In this document: positions 27,301-35,269 of the stretch, in pieces | Layout: each line of letters starts with the position of its first letter | Position numbering within the stretch: the stretch's first letter is position 1 | Source of the DNA: Desulfobacula sp. | GTDB lineage: Bacteria > Desulfobacterota > Desulfobacteria > Desulfobacterales > Desulfobacteraceae | DNA length: 64,000 nucleotides | Assembly: GCA_023701135.1 (NCBI GenBank) | Contig: JAMPXP010000001.1 | Coordinates: forward strand, 62,001-126,000 | Direction: 5' to 3' | Program-made: the position numbers and the translations under genes | Notes under the pieces: model-generated | Seen by the model: the letters and a program-made list of their open reading frames with translations, nothing else | The model's database searches: none | What the model was told of the DNA's origin: nothing

Positions 27301-27657
27301 ATTGATCCCCAATATGTCCTCCTTAAAAACAGCAGGATCACAGCAAATGCCTTTGAAGGACAAGGGGGAAACATCGAAATTGTTTCCAATGTGTTTCTGG
27401 CTGATCCGGACAGTGTTATTGATGCCTCTTCTTCGCTTGGAATTGACGGCCAGGTGGATATCAGATCACCCATAAGCCAGGTCAACGGTCTTATATCCCC
27501 ATTGTCCAAGGATTTCAGAAGTGCTGTGGCACTGCTTCGGGAATCCTGCATGGCAAGGGTGCATAAAGGAGAATACAGCAGTTTCATGATAAAGGGGCGT
27601 GACAGCCTTCCTGTTGAGCCGGGAAGATTTTTATCAAGTCCATTGTCCATACAGTAA
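24373..27657 (+). CDS. Filamentous-haemagglutinin-type exoprotein (TpsA)
   Basis: 1094 residues from the ATG at 24373, chosen because GAGGGGG lies just before it. A signal peptide (FFFFLMFLFCEPLMF...VSQA) is followed by the haemagglutination-activity/TPS secretion domain: NLFHSFGQFNIDTGQSATF, IIGRITGG, and the hallmark NPAGFLFGPNASLDVSG. The remaining ~850 residues are repetitive, rich in G, N, S and D (GNGGDVEI, GNAGNVSF, GGNIDI units), predicted to form a long right-handed beta-helix. The C-terminus ends in a segment with a single Cys and GRDSLP, as in cyanobacterial family members. It is secreted through the TpsB encoded next. A surface adhesin or enzyme scaffold is likely. Confidence 0.9.
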   Translation: MFNLTGFPYKIFFFFLMFLFCEPLMFQPVSQAGVTLDGTRGPQMALNGPDYQILAEHGSINGSNLFHSFGQFNIDTGQSATFNGPAGIQNIIGRITGGALSSIDGPIKATIPSANLYLMNPAGFLFGPNASLDVSGSFHVSTSDYISLGNSGIFYADPIKTSVLTVDPPTSFGFVDSNPAGIIIQEATLEVPQGKTLSLIGGNIEITGTNSKKGVLSASGGRIDIASIASPGIITPDDSVALPDFEADSFEILGNINMFQGNIDAGGKGGGTVFIRGGKLTVDSSFIYASTKSASETVQGNGIDIKIAGDMLIDNSAGTGSAIGTNIYNNVNQNSGGVRISADLLEIKNGASIQSVAFPGSVGRSGDIELKTESLLVQNSGIIQAGTGGSKKSGNIIINTDNLEIHDNGVIWTNAFGGSGDSGDIRVTADNVILSNEKYPGYLTGITTQTYWPGTGKGGDITLYTKNMMMLSGTELSTPSFYLGQAGKIEVTIEEKGSVTGKNGVDTGIFANTFWSGNGGDVEINASQFEMNTYASIQASAYSVGNAGNVSFDVDILEIKDGSNISTTGIFGYGGDSGKVNIISKKLILSGFESSTDPFGTDFAGISTVSGYYGGKGGDIDIQTVDLEMTHRSLITANSYGPDKGGLIKIKAENIDVLNGSAITAGAYGSGDSGRVTVDTDRLLVSGVHPELYQDQISNKESIAVSAIASQAGLNGGNSGNLDIKAITLEVLDGGILSTDAFGTGNAGDINITSVHLLVSGENADKKNFVINTGRGSEGASSGITSGTTFVYLGDLATGNGGNIFINTQTLLMKEGGSINSGTSTPGKGGNIDISTQNTALLSGASISAGSRISELAGNAGNIKISTTENFTMNNATLLTSSEQAKGGNIDVEAYRMELSDTTNISAQSSGQGNAGNIYLTGQHSVVIDKSKVTTEALQADGGNIKVTADYMIKLDDSEISASVGGGAETTGGNISIDPQYVLLKNSRITANAFEGQGGNIEIVSNVFLADPDSVIDASSSLGIDGQVDIRSPISQVNGLISPLSKDFRSAVALLRESCMARVHKGEYSSFMIKGRDSLPVEPGRFLSSPLSIQ

Positions 27658-27701
27658 ATGATTTGACCCAGTCATGAAAAAATAATCAAGGTGTATACCG
27701 G

Positions 27702-29459
27702 ATGATACATTTACTAATTTTTAAATACCAAAGCATTGTATCAGGGATTGAAAAAGCACGCAACCTTTGGGCCCTGCAGATCCTATTCATGATCCTTCTG
27801 GGTATCAGTACCCAGGCACAAGGTCTGAATCTCCTTGACCCGCAAGGACTTCCCAGAGGGGAATTGCTGCCGCTGCCGGACCGTCCGCCATCTGAGTTGA
27901 TTTTGCCTGTTCAGCCTCCTGTTCAGAAAAATCTCGATAAAAGGCCTATACCCAGAATCCTGATCCGCGAGATTGTGGTAAAAGGAAATACTGTTTTTTC
28001 CGACCATGAACTCAGCCGGCTCACAGCCCCATACCTGAACAGAATTTTGACCAATGAGATACTTGATGAAATCCGTCACACACTGACCCTTTACTATATA
28101 AACAAAGGGTATGTGAACTCGGGTGCCATTATTCCCGACCAGACTATTGTCGATGGAAAAATTATTTTTGAGATTATTGAGGGCAGGATTACCCATATTG
28201 ATGTAAAAGGCAATACATGGTTTTCCAAGGGATATATAGAAGACAGGCTCAATCTTGATGCAGGACCTCCCCTGAATATAGACCCTCTGCAAAAAAGGCT
28301 GCAACGGCTCCAGCAGGATTCGCGCATATCGCATATCCAGGCAGAACTCAAGCCCGGAGTAAATCTTGGAGACGGCCTGATGAACGTGATGGTAGAAGAA
28401 AAAAATCCCATCCAGATTCAGTTTGGCTTTGATAATTTTCAGACGCCAAGCATTGGCGCAGAACGCGGGTTTACAAACATTGCACATCAGAATCTAACCG
28501 GTCACGGAGATATCCTCAATCTGAACGGAGTGACAGCCAAGGATTATAACCCCCAGATGGATGTCGGCTATTCGCTTCCCATAACAGCCCATGATACCGG
28601 TTTGAGCCTGCGTTATCGAAGAAACAATCATAATGTTACAGAAGGAGATTTTGAAGATCTTGATATTAAAAGTGAATCCGAGATATTTCAGATAACCCTG
28701 AGACATCCTTTTTACCAGACCCTAACCCAGGAGTTTGCCATGTCATTCACCGGGGGAAACAGCAGAAACCGAACATTTTTACTGGGCGAACCCTATTCGT
28801 TCTCACCCGGGGCCGTTGATGGAGAATCAATAAACACAGTTCTGCGGTTTGCTCAGGAATGGACGTATCGCACCCAGAAACAGGTTGTTGCAACAAGATC
28901 ACAATTCAGCCTTGGTATTGATGCGATGGATGCCACTATCCATAACAATGGTCTTCCTGATGGAGAATTTTTTTCCTGGCTGGGGCAGGTCCAATGGGCC
29001 GGAAGACTGGACACCCTGAACACTCAGTTGATATTTCGAACAGATCTGCAGCTTTCCAATGATTCCCTGCTGGGACTTGAACAGATTTCAGTTGGCGGCC
29101 GCTACAGCGTAAGAGGATACCGTGAGAACCAGTTGGTCCGGGACCAGGCACTGATCTCATCCATTGAGGCCAGAATTCCCCTGGTTCAAGATAAAGGCTG
29201 TACCGAATACCTGCAATTGGCCGCTTTTTTTGATTTTGGTGAGGCCTGGAACAAATTTCAGGAGACCCCTTCGCCCCGAAACATTTCAAGTGTGGGTCTT
29301 GGAATGAGATGGGCCGGTTTTTTAATGAAAACCCCTTTTGAGATAAGACCGAAATTTGAAATCTACTGGGGATATCCCCTCAGGCATGTTGATACAGCCG
29401 GAGGCGATCTTCAGGACGAAGGAATCCATTTTCAATTTGTAATACAAAATTTTTTTTAA
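27702..29459 (+). CDS. Outer-membrane TPS transporter (TpsB, ShlB/FhaC family)
   Basis: 585 residues. After a signal-like hydrophobic segment come two POTRA domains (IREIVVKGNTVFSDHELSRL, then ITHIDVKGNTWFSKGYI) and a 16-strand beta-barrel. The conserved loop-6 motif VRGYREN is present at the expected place, and the chain ends in phenylalanine as outer-membrane barrels do. A proline-rich linker (PLPDRPPSELILPVQPPV) precedes POTRA 1. It exports the TpsA encoded 44 nt upstream. Cognate pairing follows from adjacency. Confidence 0.93.
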   Translation: MIHLLIFKYQSIVSGIEKARNLWALQILFMILLGISTQAQGLNLLDPQGLPRGELLPLPDRPPSELILPVQPPVQKNLDKRPIPRILIREIVVKGNTVFSDHELSRLTAPYLNRILTNEILDEIRHTLTLYYINKGYVNSGAIIPDQTIVDGKIIFEIIEGRITHIDVKGNTWFSKGYIEDRLNLDAGPPLNIDPLQKRLQRLQQDSRISHIQAELKPGVNLGDGLMNVMVEEKNPIQIQFGFDNFQTPSIGAERGFTNIAHQNLTGHGDILNLNGVTAKDYNPQMDVGYSLPITAHDTGLSLRYRRNNHNVTEGDFEDLDIKSESEIFQITLRHPFYQTLTQEFAMSFTGGNSRNRTFLLGEPYSFSPGAVDGESINTVLRFAQEWTYRTQKQVVATRSQFSLGIDAMDATIHNNGLPDGEFFSWLGQVQWAGRLDTLNTQLIFRTDLQLSNDSLLGLEQISVGGRYSVRGYRENQLVRDQALISSIEARIPLVQDKGCTEYLQLAAFFDFGEAWNKFQETPSPRNISSVGLGMRWAGFLMKTPFEIRPKFEIYWGYPLRHVDTAGGDLQDEGIHFQFVIQNFF

Positions 29460-29482
29460 CAAAGATTAAAGGGCCGACGGTT

Positions 29483-31858
29483 ATGATCCAGAATCCTTCA
29501 AAAAAAACAGATATTCCTTTTTTTACGGTTTCTTTTTTACTGTCCATGATGGCAGTTGTTTTATTTTCCCTGGTCTTTTTTGCATGTGTACCGCAGATAA
29601 TTGGAAAAAGGGGAACTGATCCTGTCTCAAATTTGGAAATCCCGTCACCGGAAGCATATTATGAAAAAGGAGTTCTGAATTTCAAAAAAGGTGATTTTGA
29701 AGCTGCCATCAAAAACTGGACCCAATCAGAAGCATTATATAAAGATATGGGAAAACCGGAAAAGCAATGCATGGTATGGATTGAACTCTCACGGGCATAC
29801 CAGGCCATCGGATTGACCAGTCAGGCACTGGATGTGCTGGAAAAGGCGCTCGACCTGGCAGAAAAATCCGAAAATAAATACCATCAGGCATCGGTACTCA
29901 CTCATCTTGGAAATCTGCATACCATCATGGGAAATGAAGACCAGGCGGAAAACTATTTAACCCGCAGTCTTTATATTTCCGACATGCTTGATGATCCTGA
30001 GCTTTCAGCATCCATTCTGAATAACCAGGGCAATCTTTATTTATATAAAAAGAATTATGGAACTGCTGTCCAGGCCTACACCGAAAGTATAAAATTATCA
30101 AAAAACGGCAACAACCCGTTGCTGACAATCACCACTCAGATAAACTGTGCCCGAGCCTGTATGAAAAACGACCAGGCTGGGATTGCCAAAGAACTGCTGA
30201 AAGAGGCTATGAAAAATCTGAATCTGCTGGAAGATTCCAATTTCAAGTCCTATGGATTAATGAATATCGGTCTGGCCTATGGCGATCTTGGAAATCAGTT
30301 GCCAAATTCCGAAGATGATTTTAACACCCATTGCCATGAGATCTTCACCCAGGCACTGGGTGTTGCCCGGAGAACAGGGGACCTTCGTGCCATGTCCTAT
30401 GCCTTTGGGTATACGGGAAAATTATACGAGGATGCACATCGCTATGAAGAAGCCCTGGTGCTAACTCAAAGAGCTGCTTTTGCTGCACAACAGGTTTATG
30501 CGCCTGAATCCCTTCACAAATGGCAGTGGCAAACCGGACGCATCCTCAAACATATGAACGATGTTGGAGAAGCTGTTTCAGCTTACAGGCGGGCGATCTT
30601 TACGCTTCAGTCCATCCGTCAGGAAATCGATAATTGCCACGATATTCAGCAGGCATCTTTCAGAAAAATTGCAGGCGCTGTCTGTTTTGAGCTGGTGGAT
30701 TTGCTTCTTCAGCAGAACAAATTCGTGAAAGATCAGGAAAAACATACGTCTCTGCTGCTTGAAGCACGGGATCTGGTTGAATTGCTCAGGGTTTATGAGC
30801 TTAGAAATTATTTTAAGGATGATTGTGTGGATGCGGCAGGATTTCATTCCGTCAATCTTGAATCCATTTCCGAAACTGCTGTTGTTATTTATCCGATACA
30901 GCTTGAAGAACGCATGGAACTGCTGGTCAGCCTGCCCTCGGGTTTAAAGCAGTTTACCATTCAGGTGGACCTTGAAACAATGACCCGGGAGATCAGAGAA
31001 TTTCGCAGAAAACTAGAAAAACGCACAACATGGGAATTTCTCCCCCATGCCCAGAAGCTGTATAATTATCTGATACGGCCCCTTGAGCCGGAGCTTTTTG
31101 CCATCAAAGCCGATACCTTGGTTTTTGTACCGTCAGGTTCTCTTAGAACAGTTCCTATGGCAGCGCTCCATGACGGCAAAGAATTCCTGATTCATAAATA
31201 TGCAACTGCGATCACGCCGGGGTTAAACCTGATTGATCCGGCTCCCATCAAAAGAAAAGAGATAAACATTCTATCCGCAGGGATTACCCAGACATCACTG
31301 GGTTTTCCTCCGCTGCCCGAGGTCGCTACTGAACTTGAGAATATCGGCAGGCTTTTTCCAAGCAAGCAGCTCCTGAATCAGGATTTTTCGATCTCCAACA
31401 TGGAAAAGGAATTGAAAAAGGATGAGTTTAACATTGTACACATTGCTTCCCACGGACAATTTCAGGCTGATGTGGATCAAACCTTTGTTCTGGCCTTTAA
31501 TGAAAAGCTTACCATGAACACCCTTGACAAATATGCGGGATTCCTGCAGTTTCGCAAAATTCCCCTGGACCTGTTGACCTTGAGTGCCTGCGAAAGCGCT
31601 GCCGGAGACGATCTGGCAGCCCTTGGCATGGCTGGTGTCGCTGTCAAGGCAGGGGCAAGAAGTGCGCTGGCCACCTTGTGGTCTATCAGTGATATGGCCT
31701 CTTCCATTCTGATCCATCAGTTTTATCTCCAGATCAAAGATCCTTCCGTTTCAAGGGCCAATGCGCTTCAGCAGGCACAATTAAGCCTGCTTGAGGATCC
31801 GAGGTATGGACACCCGGGATACTGGTCCCCATTTTTACTCATCAATAACTGGCTATAA
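29483..31858 (+). CDS. TPR-CHAT protein, caspase-like lipoprotein
   Basis: 791 residues. The N-terminal hydrophobic stretch ends in FFAC, a lipobox, so the protein is probably anchored to a membrane on the periplasmic side. Residues ~55-350 hold at least six TPR repeats (for example AYYEKGVLNFKKGDFEAAIKNW and ASILNNQGNLYLYKKNYGTA). The C-terminal ~220 residues are a CHAT domain, related to caspases/separase, with His657 in HIASHG and Cys703 in LSACESA as the catalytic pair. CHAT proteases cleave protein partners when the TPR part is triggered. It lies 23 nt after tpsB, so it may process or monitor the TPS system. Confidence 0.9.
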   Translation: MIQNPSKKTDIPFFTVSFLLSMMAVVLFSLVFFACVPQIIGKRGTDPVSNLEIPSPEAYYEKGVLNFKKGDFEAAIKNWTQSEALYKDMGKPEKQCMVWIELSRAYQAIGLTSQALDVLEKALDLAEKSENKYHQASVLTHLGNLHTIMGNEDQAENYLTRSLYISDMLDDPELSASILNNQGNLYLYKKNYGTAVQAYTESIKLSKNGNNPLLTITTQINCARACMKNDQAGIAKELLKEAMKNLNLLEDSNFKSYGLMNIGLAYGDLGNQLPNSEDDFNTHCHEIFTQALGVARRTGDLRAMSYAFGYTGKLYEDAHRYEEALVLTQRAAFAAQQVYAPESLHKWQWQTGRILKHMNDVGEAVSAYRRAIFTLQSIRQEIDNCHDIQQASFRKIAGAVCFELVDLLLQQNKFVKDQEKHTSLLLEARDLVELLRVYELRNYFKDDCVDAAGFHSVNLESISETAVVIYPIQLEERMELLVSLPSGLKQFTIQVDLETMTREIREFRRKLEKRTTWEFLPHAQKLYNYLIRPLEPELFAIKADTLVFVPSGSLRTVPMAALHDGKEFLIHKYATAITPGLNLIDPAPIKRKEINILSAGITQTSLGFPPLPEVATELENIGRLFPSKQLLNQDFSISNMEKELKKDEFNIVHIASHGQFQADVDQTFVLAFNEKLTMNTLDKYAGFLQFRKIPLDLLTLSACESAAGDDLAALGMAGVAVKAGARSALATLWSISDMASSILIHQFYLQIKDPSVSRANALQQAQLSLLEDPRYGHPGYWSPFLLINNWL

Positions 31859-31875
31859 GAAAAAAGGCTCCGGTT

Positions 31876-33816
31876 ATGAATTTATTTCGAAAGCTGCTCA
31901 GGTTTCCTCCTGTTCCCATATGTTTTATCTCCGGTCTGTGCTTTCTGGTCATCATGGGTCTGCGGAGTTCGGGTTTTCTTGAGGACCTTGAACTCAAAGC
32001 CTATGATTGGCTCATAAGGTCAAGACCAGAATCAAAGGAAGTCCCACCCCGGATTCTTATTATTCAAATTTCCGAAGAAGATATCCTTGCCATAGGTAGT
32101 TGGCCGCTGACGGATGCCACACTTTCACAAGCCCTTAAAATCCTTTTGAAACATCATCCCTGCGCCATCGGGTTGGATATTTTCCGGGATATTCCTATCC
32201 CTCCGGGATCCGAGGAGTTGAGTTCGGTATTAAGCACCAACCCCAATATCATCTGTGTTATGAAATTCGGCCACGGAGGTGTGCCGCCGCCGCCAATCAT
32301 AGAAGGCACGGATCAAGTGGGGTTTAACGACATGCTGGTAGACCCGGGCGGGATTATCAGGAGAGGGCTGCTTTTTCTTGATAACGGCCAACAGGTATAT
32401 ACTTCTTTTAACCTGCTCCTGGCACTTCGGTTTTTACAAAAAAACGATGTAATAGCCCAACCCGATGACCGAAATCCGGAAAATTTAAAACTGGGCCGGA
32501 CAACCATTAACCCCCTGAAACGAAATGATGGCGGGTATGTGAATGCCGATGACAGGGGATATCAATATCTGATCGATTTTAAGGACCCATCCGATTTTTA
32601 TCAGTCCTATTCTTTGACCCGCCTGTTGTCAGGGGACATTAACCCTGTGGACATCCAGGACAAAATTATATTTATCGGAGTGGCAGCCCAAAGTGTAAAA
32701 GACCATTTTTATACCCCGTTCAGCCGTGGGTTCCAGGCAGAGCAGCAAATGCCGGGTGTTGTCCTGCACGCCCATCTGGCAAGCCAGCTCATCCGGTTTG
32801 GATTGCATGAAAGCCTGCCAATAAAAACGGTCAAAGAGAAACAGGAATATTTGCTCATATTGATATGGAGCCTGATAGGCTGTCTTACCGGTTTTTTCAT
32901 AAGATCCCCCTGGCGGTTTTCCATGATGACGGCAGCGGGACTTTTTCTTCTCTGGCTTTTTTCATATGCTGCATTTCTAAACGGATGGTGGATTCCGATG
33001 GTTCCCCTTGCCCTGGCCGGGCTCTTATCCACCGGGATAACAACGGCCTATGTCTCTAACCGGGAAAAAAGACAAAGAGCCTTTTTGATGCAGTTATTCT
33101 CAAAGCATGTTTCCCAGGAGATCGCCGATTCCGTATGGAAGCAAAGGGATCAGTTTTTATACAAGGGAAGGCCCAGGCCTCAAAAAATGACGGTTACCAT
33201 CCTTTTTTCAGATATCAAAGGCTTTACAAGCATTTGTGAAACCCTTGATCCTCAATTGCTCATCCAATGGTTGAACACTTACATGGAAGCCATGACCGAG
33301 ACCATCATGAAAAATGGCGGCGTGGTGGACGATTATGCCGGAGACGGTATCAAGGCCAATTTCGGAGTCCCCTTTCCCAGAACGACAAAAGCTGAAATTA
33401 CAAAAGATGCGGAAAATGCAGTGAACTGCGCCCTGGCCATGGGTAAGGAGGTGGAACGGCTCAATGCCGTCTGGCAGAACGAGGGGCTCCCCCAGGCAGG
33501 GACCCGCATCGGTATTTTTACAGGAACCATTATAGCAGGCGCACTGGGTAGCTCCGATCGAATGAAATACACGACTGTGGGCGATGTTGTGAATATTGCC
33601 GCCAGGCTGGAAAGTTATGACAAGGATCTTGCCAGGGAAAACCCCTGGCGGATTCTCATTGGTGAAGCCACGTTGAAATTTCTGAATGGGCAATTCAATA
33701 CCCGGATGATTGCAGAAGCCGGGCTGAAGGGGAGAAATGAAAAAATAAATATTTACCGGGTATTATCAAAAAAAGAGGATTATATAAACCCAATACGTCA
33801 GGAGGAATGTGTATGA
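31876..33816 (+). CDS. CHASE2-domain class III adenylate/guanylate cyclase
   Basis: 646 residues. One N-terminal membrane helix (about 15-33), an extracytoplasmic CHASE2 sensor (about 40-320), three further helices (about 325-395) and a cytoplasmic class III cyclase (about 430-620). Metal aspartates are D446 (LFSDIKGF) and D490 (AGDGIKANFG); the transition-state Asn573 and Arg577 lie in VNIAARLE. The residue normally a purine-selecting lysine is Asp486 (VDDYAGD), so ATP versus GTP choice is open. CHASE2 senses an unknown periplasmic signal. It begins 17 nt after the CHAT gene and overlaps the next gene by 4 nt. Confidence 0.9.
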   Translation: MNLFRKLLRFPPVPICFISGLCFLVIMGLRSSGFLEDLELKAYDWLIRSRPESKEVPPRILIIQISEEDILAIGSWPLTDATLSQALKILLKHHPCAIGLDIFRDIPIPPGSEELSSVLSTNPNIICVMKFGHGGVPPPPIIEGTDQVGFNDMLVDPGGIIRRGLLFLDNGQQVYTSFNLLLALRFLQKNDVIAQPDDRNPENLKLGRTTINPLKRNDGGYVNADDRGYQYLIDFKDPSDFYQSYSLTRLLSGDINPVDIQDKIIFIGVAAQSVKDHFYTPFSRGFQAEQQMPGVVLHAHLASQLIRFGLHESLPIKTVKEKQEYLLILIWSLIGCLTGFFIRSPWRFSMMTAAGLFLLWLFSYAAFLNGWWIPMVPLALAGLLSTGITTAYVSNREKRQRAFLMQLFSKHVSQEIADSVWKQRDQFLYKGRPRPQKMTVTILFSDIKGFTSICETLDPQLLIQWLNTYMEAMTETIMKNGGVVDDYAGDGIKANFGVPFPRTTKAEITKDAENAVNCALAMGKEVERLNAVWQNEGLPQAGTRIGIFTGTIIAGALGSSDRMKYTTVGDVVNIAARLESYDKDLARENPWRILIGEATLKFLNGQFNTRMIAEAGLKGRNEKINIYRVLSKKEDYINPIRQEECV

Positions 33817-34613
33817 AAACTTTATTGATCGCCATCTGTGGTGTAATCATTGGTTTAAGCCTTGCCTTGTCCCTGTCCATCGCAGCCGCAGACAACGGGA
33901 AAACAAAGAGCGAAACGGCTCAGACCCCCATCAAGGAAGAGACCCAAAAAGGTGAACCACAAAAAGAAGAACAACCTGTCAAAGCAAGCCCCCAGACGAA
34001 CAATACCATACCGGTCTACAAACCCCCTCTGCGCGGCGCACCAGCCGGTCGCGTGGCAGGCGGAACCAGGGGTGCTGATCAAACGTTTCCTTATCTGTGT
34101 CTCATCGTACCCGAACATGTCGGCCTGACCGTATCCAGTCAGCCGGTGCTTTATTTTTATCAGTCAAAAACTTCACCTTACCCGGTTGAGTTCATTCTGA
34201 TTCAGGAACAGGGGATCAGCCCCATTCTAGAAACCCGGATTGCATCACCGGGGAAACCGGGTGTCCAGTCTATCCGTCTGGCTGATTATGGGGTGCGCCT
34301 TGAAACGGGTATCCGGTATAAATGGTTTATTGCCCTTGTGCCGGATGCGCAGCACCGCTCAAAGGACATTCTGGCGGCAGGGGGTATAGAATTCATTGAA
34401 CAGACGCCAAAAATAAAGGAAGAACTGGCTACCGCCCCCATGTCTCAGATACCGAATATCTATGCCGAGGCAGGGATCTGGTACGATGCTTTTCACAGCC
34501 TGAGTTCCCAGATTGAAACCTCATCGGATACGGCCGGTCTGAAAGAAAAGCAGGCCTCTCTTCTGGAACAGATCGGCTTGGCTCAGGTGACCGTTCAGGA
34601 CCCGACAGAATAA
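33813..34613 (+). CDS. DUF928-like exported protein
   Basis: 266 residues from the second ATG (33813), set by GGAGGA six bases upstream; it overlaps the cyclase stop as ATGA. A signal peptide ends near SIAAADNG. A low-complexity K/E/Q/P linker follows (residues ~25-65), then a folded part beginning GRVAGGTRGADQTFPYLCLIVPEHVGLT, the pattern of the DUF928 family common in cyanobacteria: an all-beta domain with a YFYQSKTSPYPVEF strand and a YKWFIALV strand. Function is unknown. DUF928 genes are often found beside CHAT and CHASE2-cyclase genes (recalled), which this locus repeats. Confidence 0.75.
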   Translation: MKTLLIAICGVIIGLSLALSLSIAAADNGKTKSETAQTPIKEETQKGEPQKEEQPVKASPQTNNTIPVYKPPLRGAPAGRVAGGTRGADQTFPYLCLIVPEHVGLTVSSQPVLYFYQSKTSPYPVEFILIQEQGISPILETRIASPGKPGVQSIRLADYGVRLETGIRYKWFIALVPDAQHRSKDILAAGGIEFIEQTPKIKEELATAPMSQIPNIYAEAGIWYDAFHSLSSQIETSSDTAGLKEKQASLLEQIGLAQVTVQDPTE

Positions 34614-34824
34614 AAACCGTTCATCTCAATCCGATGTGAATCCTTCAGAGATAGACGAGATAAGGCATTGGGTAATACTTCTCCAAAATATATGTAATTT
34701 TTGTTATGTTATTCCTTTGTTTTCATAGAAAATTTATTGCCATAAATACTCGTAAATACTGGAAAATAAGGGCATAAATTCCTAAAAAACAGGTCTGAAT
34801 TTTGCATTAAATCAGGGAGATACA

Positions 34825-35106
34825 ATGAAGCTGCTATTTCAATTTCAAAACGCTACAATTCTTTTTTGATGTCTGAATTACTTGGTTACCCGGTTGAAAA
34901 GAAAGTCAAACTTTGGGAGTCTCCCCGGCAAAGCCGGGGGCTTACCCAATATAGTTAAAGTATTTGATCCAAGATTTGATTATAACGAAAAACTTTATGG
35001 GTATGCATATGTCACGGTGTCTGCAATCCCTGAACCCGGGACCATCCTTCTTCTGGGACTTGGTCTTCGATTGCCTTTTTACTCCCCTGCCTGTAAAAAG
35101 GCTTGA
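34825..35106 (+). pseudogene. Broken PEP-CTERM protein gene
   Basis: A ribosome site (AGGGAGAT) and ATG at 34825 start a signal-like peptide that stops at a TGA after 14 codons. About 40 nt on, an open stretch from 34882 ends with AIPEPGTILLLGLGL, the PEP-CTERM sorting signal, but the final hydrophobic/arginine tail is disrupted (LRLPFYSPACKKA). So start and end are present while the middle is gone and the tail is shifted. An imperfect palindrome sits inside at 34912-34948. PEP-CTERM proteins are exported and processed by exosortase; none is seen here. Confidence 0.55.
34912..34948. repeat. Imperfect palindrome with 7-bp core hairpin
   Basis: CCCCGGC (34923-34929), AAA, GCCGGGG (34933-34939) form a perfect core stem. 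The flanks TTGGG and CCCAA pair as well, giving a 17-position palindrome with three mismatches and two wobble pairs. The shape recalls REP/IS200-type ends; it could be a leftover of an element that broke the PEP-CTERM gene. Confidence 0.5.
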
Positions 35107-35130
35107 CAAACAAGGCTCTTCAAGTATACT
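35103..35130 (+). promoter_or_regulatory. Sigma-70-type promoter of selC
   Basis: TTGACA at 35103-35108, a 16-nt spacer and TATACT at 35125-35130, with the tRNA starting 22 nt further at 35152. Near-consensus boxes with good spacing make this a strong constitutive promoter. Confidence 0.8.
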
Positions 35131-35151
35131 GGGTTTCCGTTTAATCCATGC

Positions 35152-35249
35152 GGAAGTACACGGCTCACTGGTGGGGCCCTCGGACTTCAAATCCGATGTG
35201 GGGCGCTAACACCGTCCCGGGTGGGTTCGATTCCCATGTACTTCCGCCA
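35152..35249 (+). tRNA. selC: tRNA-Sec (anticodon TCA)
   Basis: 98 nt including encoded CCA. The 8-bp acceptor stem GGAAGTAC pairs with GTACTTCC, the anticodon stem CGGA(C) carries loop with TCA, and there is the long variable arm (GTGGGGCGCTAACACCGTCCCGGG) found only in selenocysteine tRNAs. So this genome should make selenoproteins and carry selA, selB and selD elsewhere. A strong promoter precedes it. selC is a common integration site for mobile DNA in bacteria. Confidence 0.96.
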
Positions 35250-35269
35250 ATTTTTTTGTTTTGGTAACC

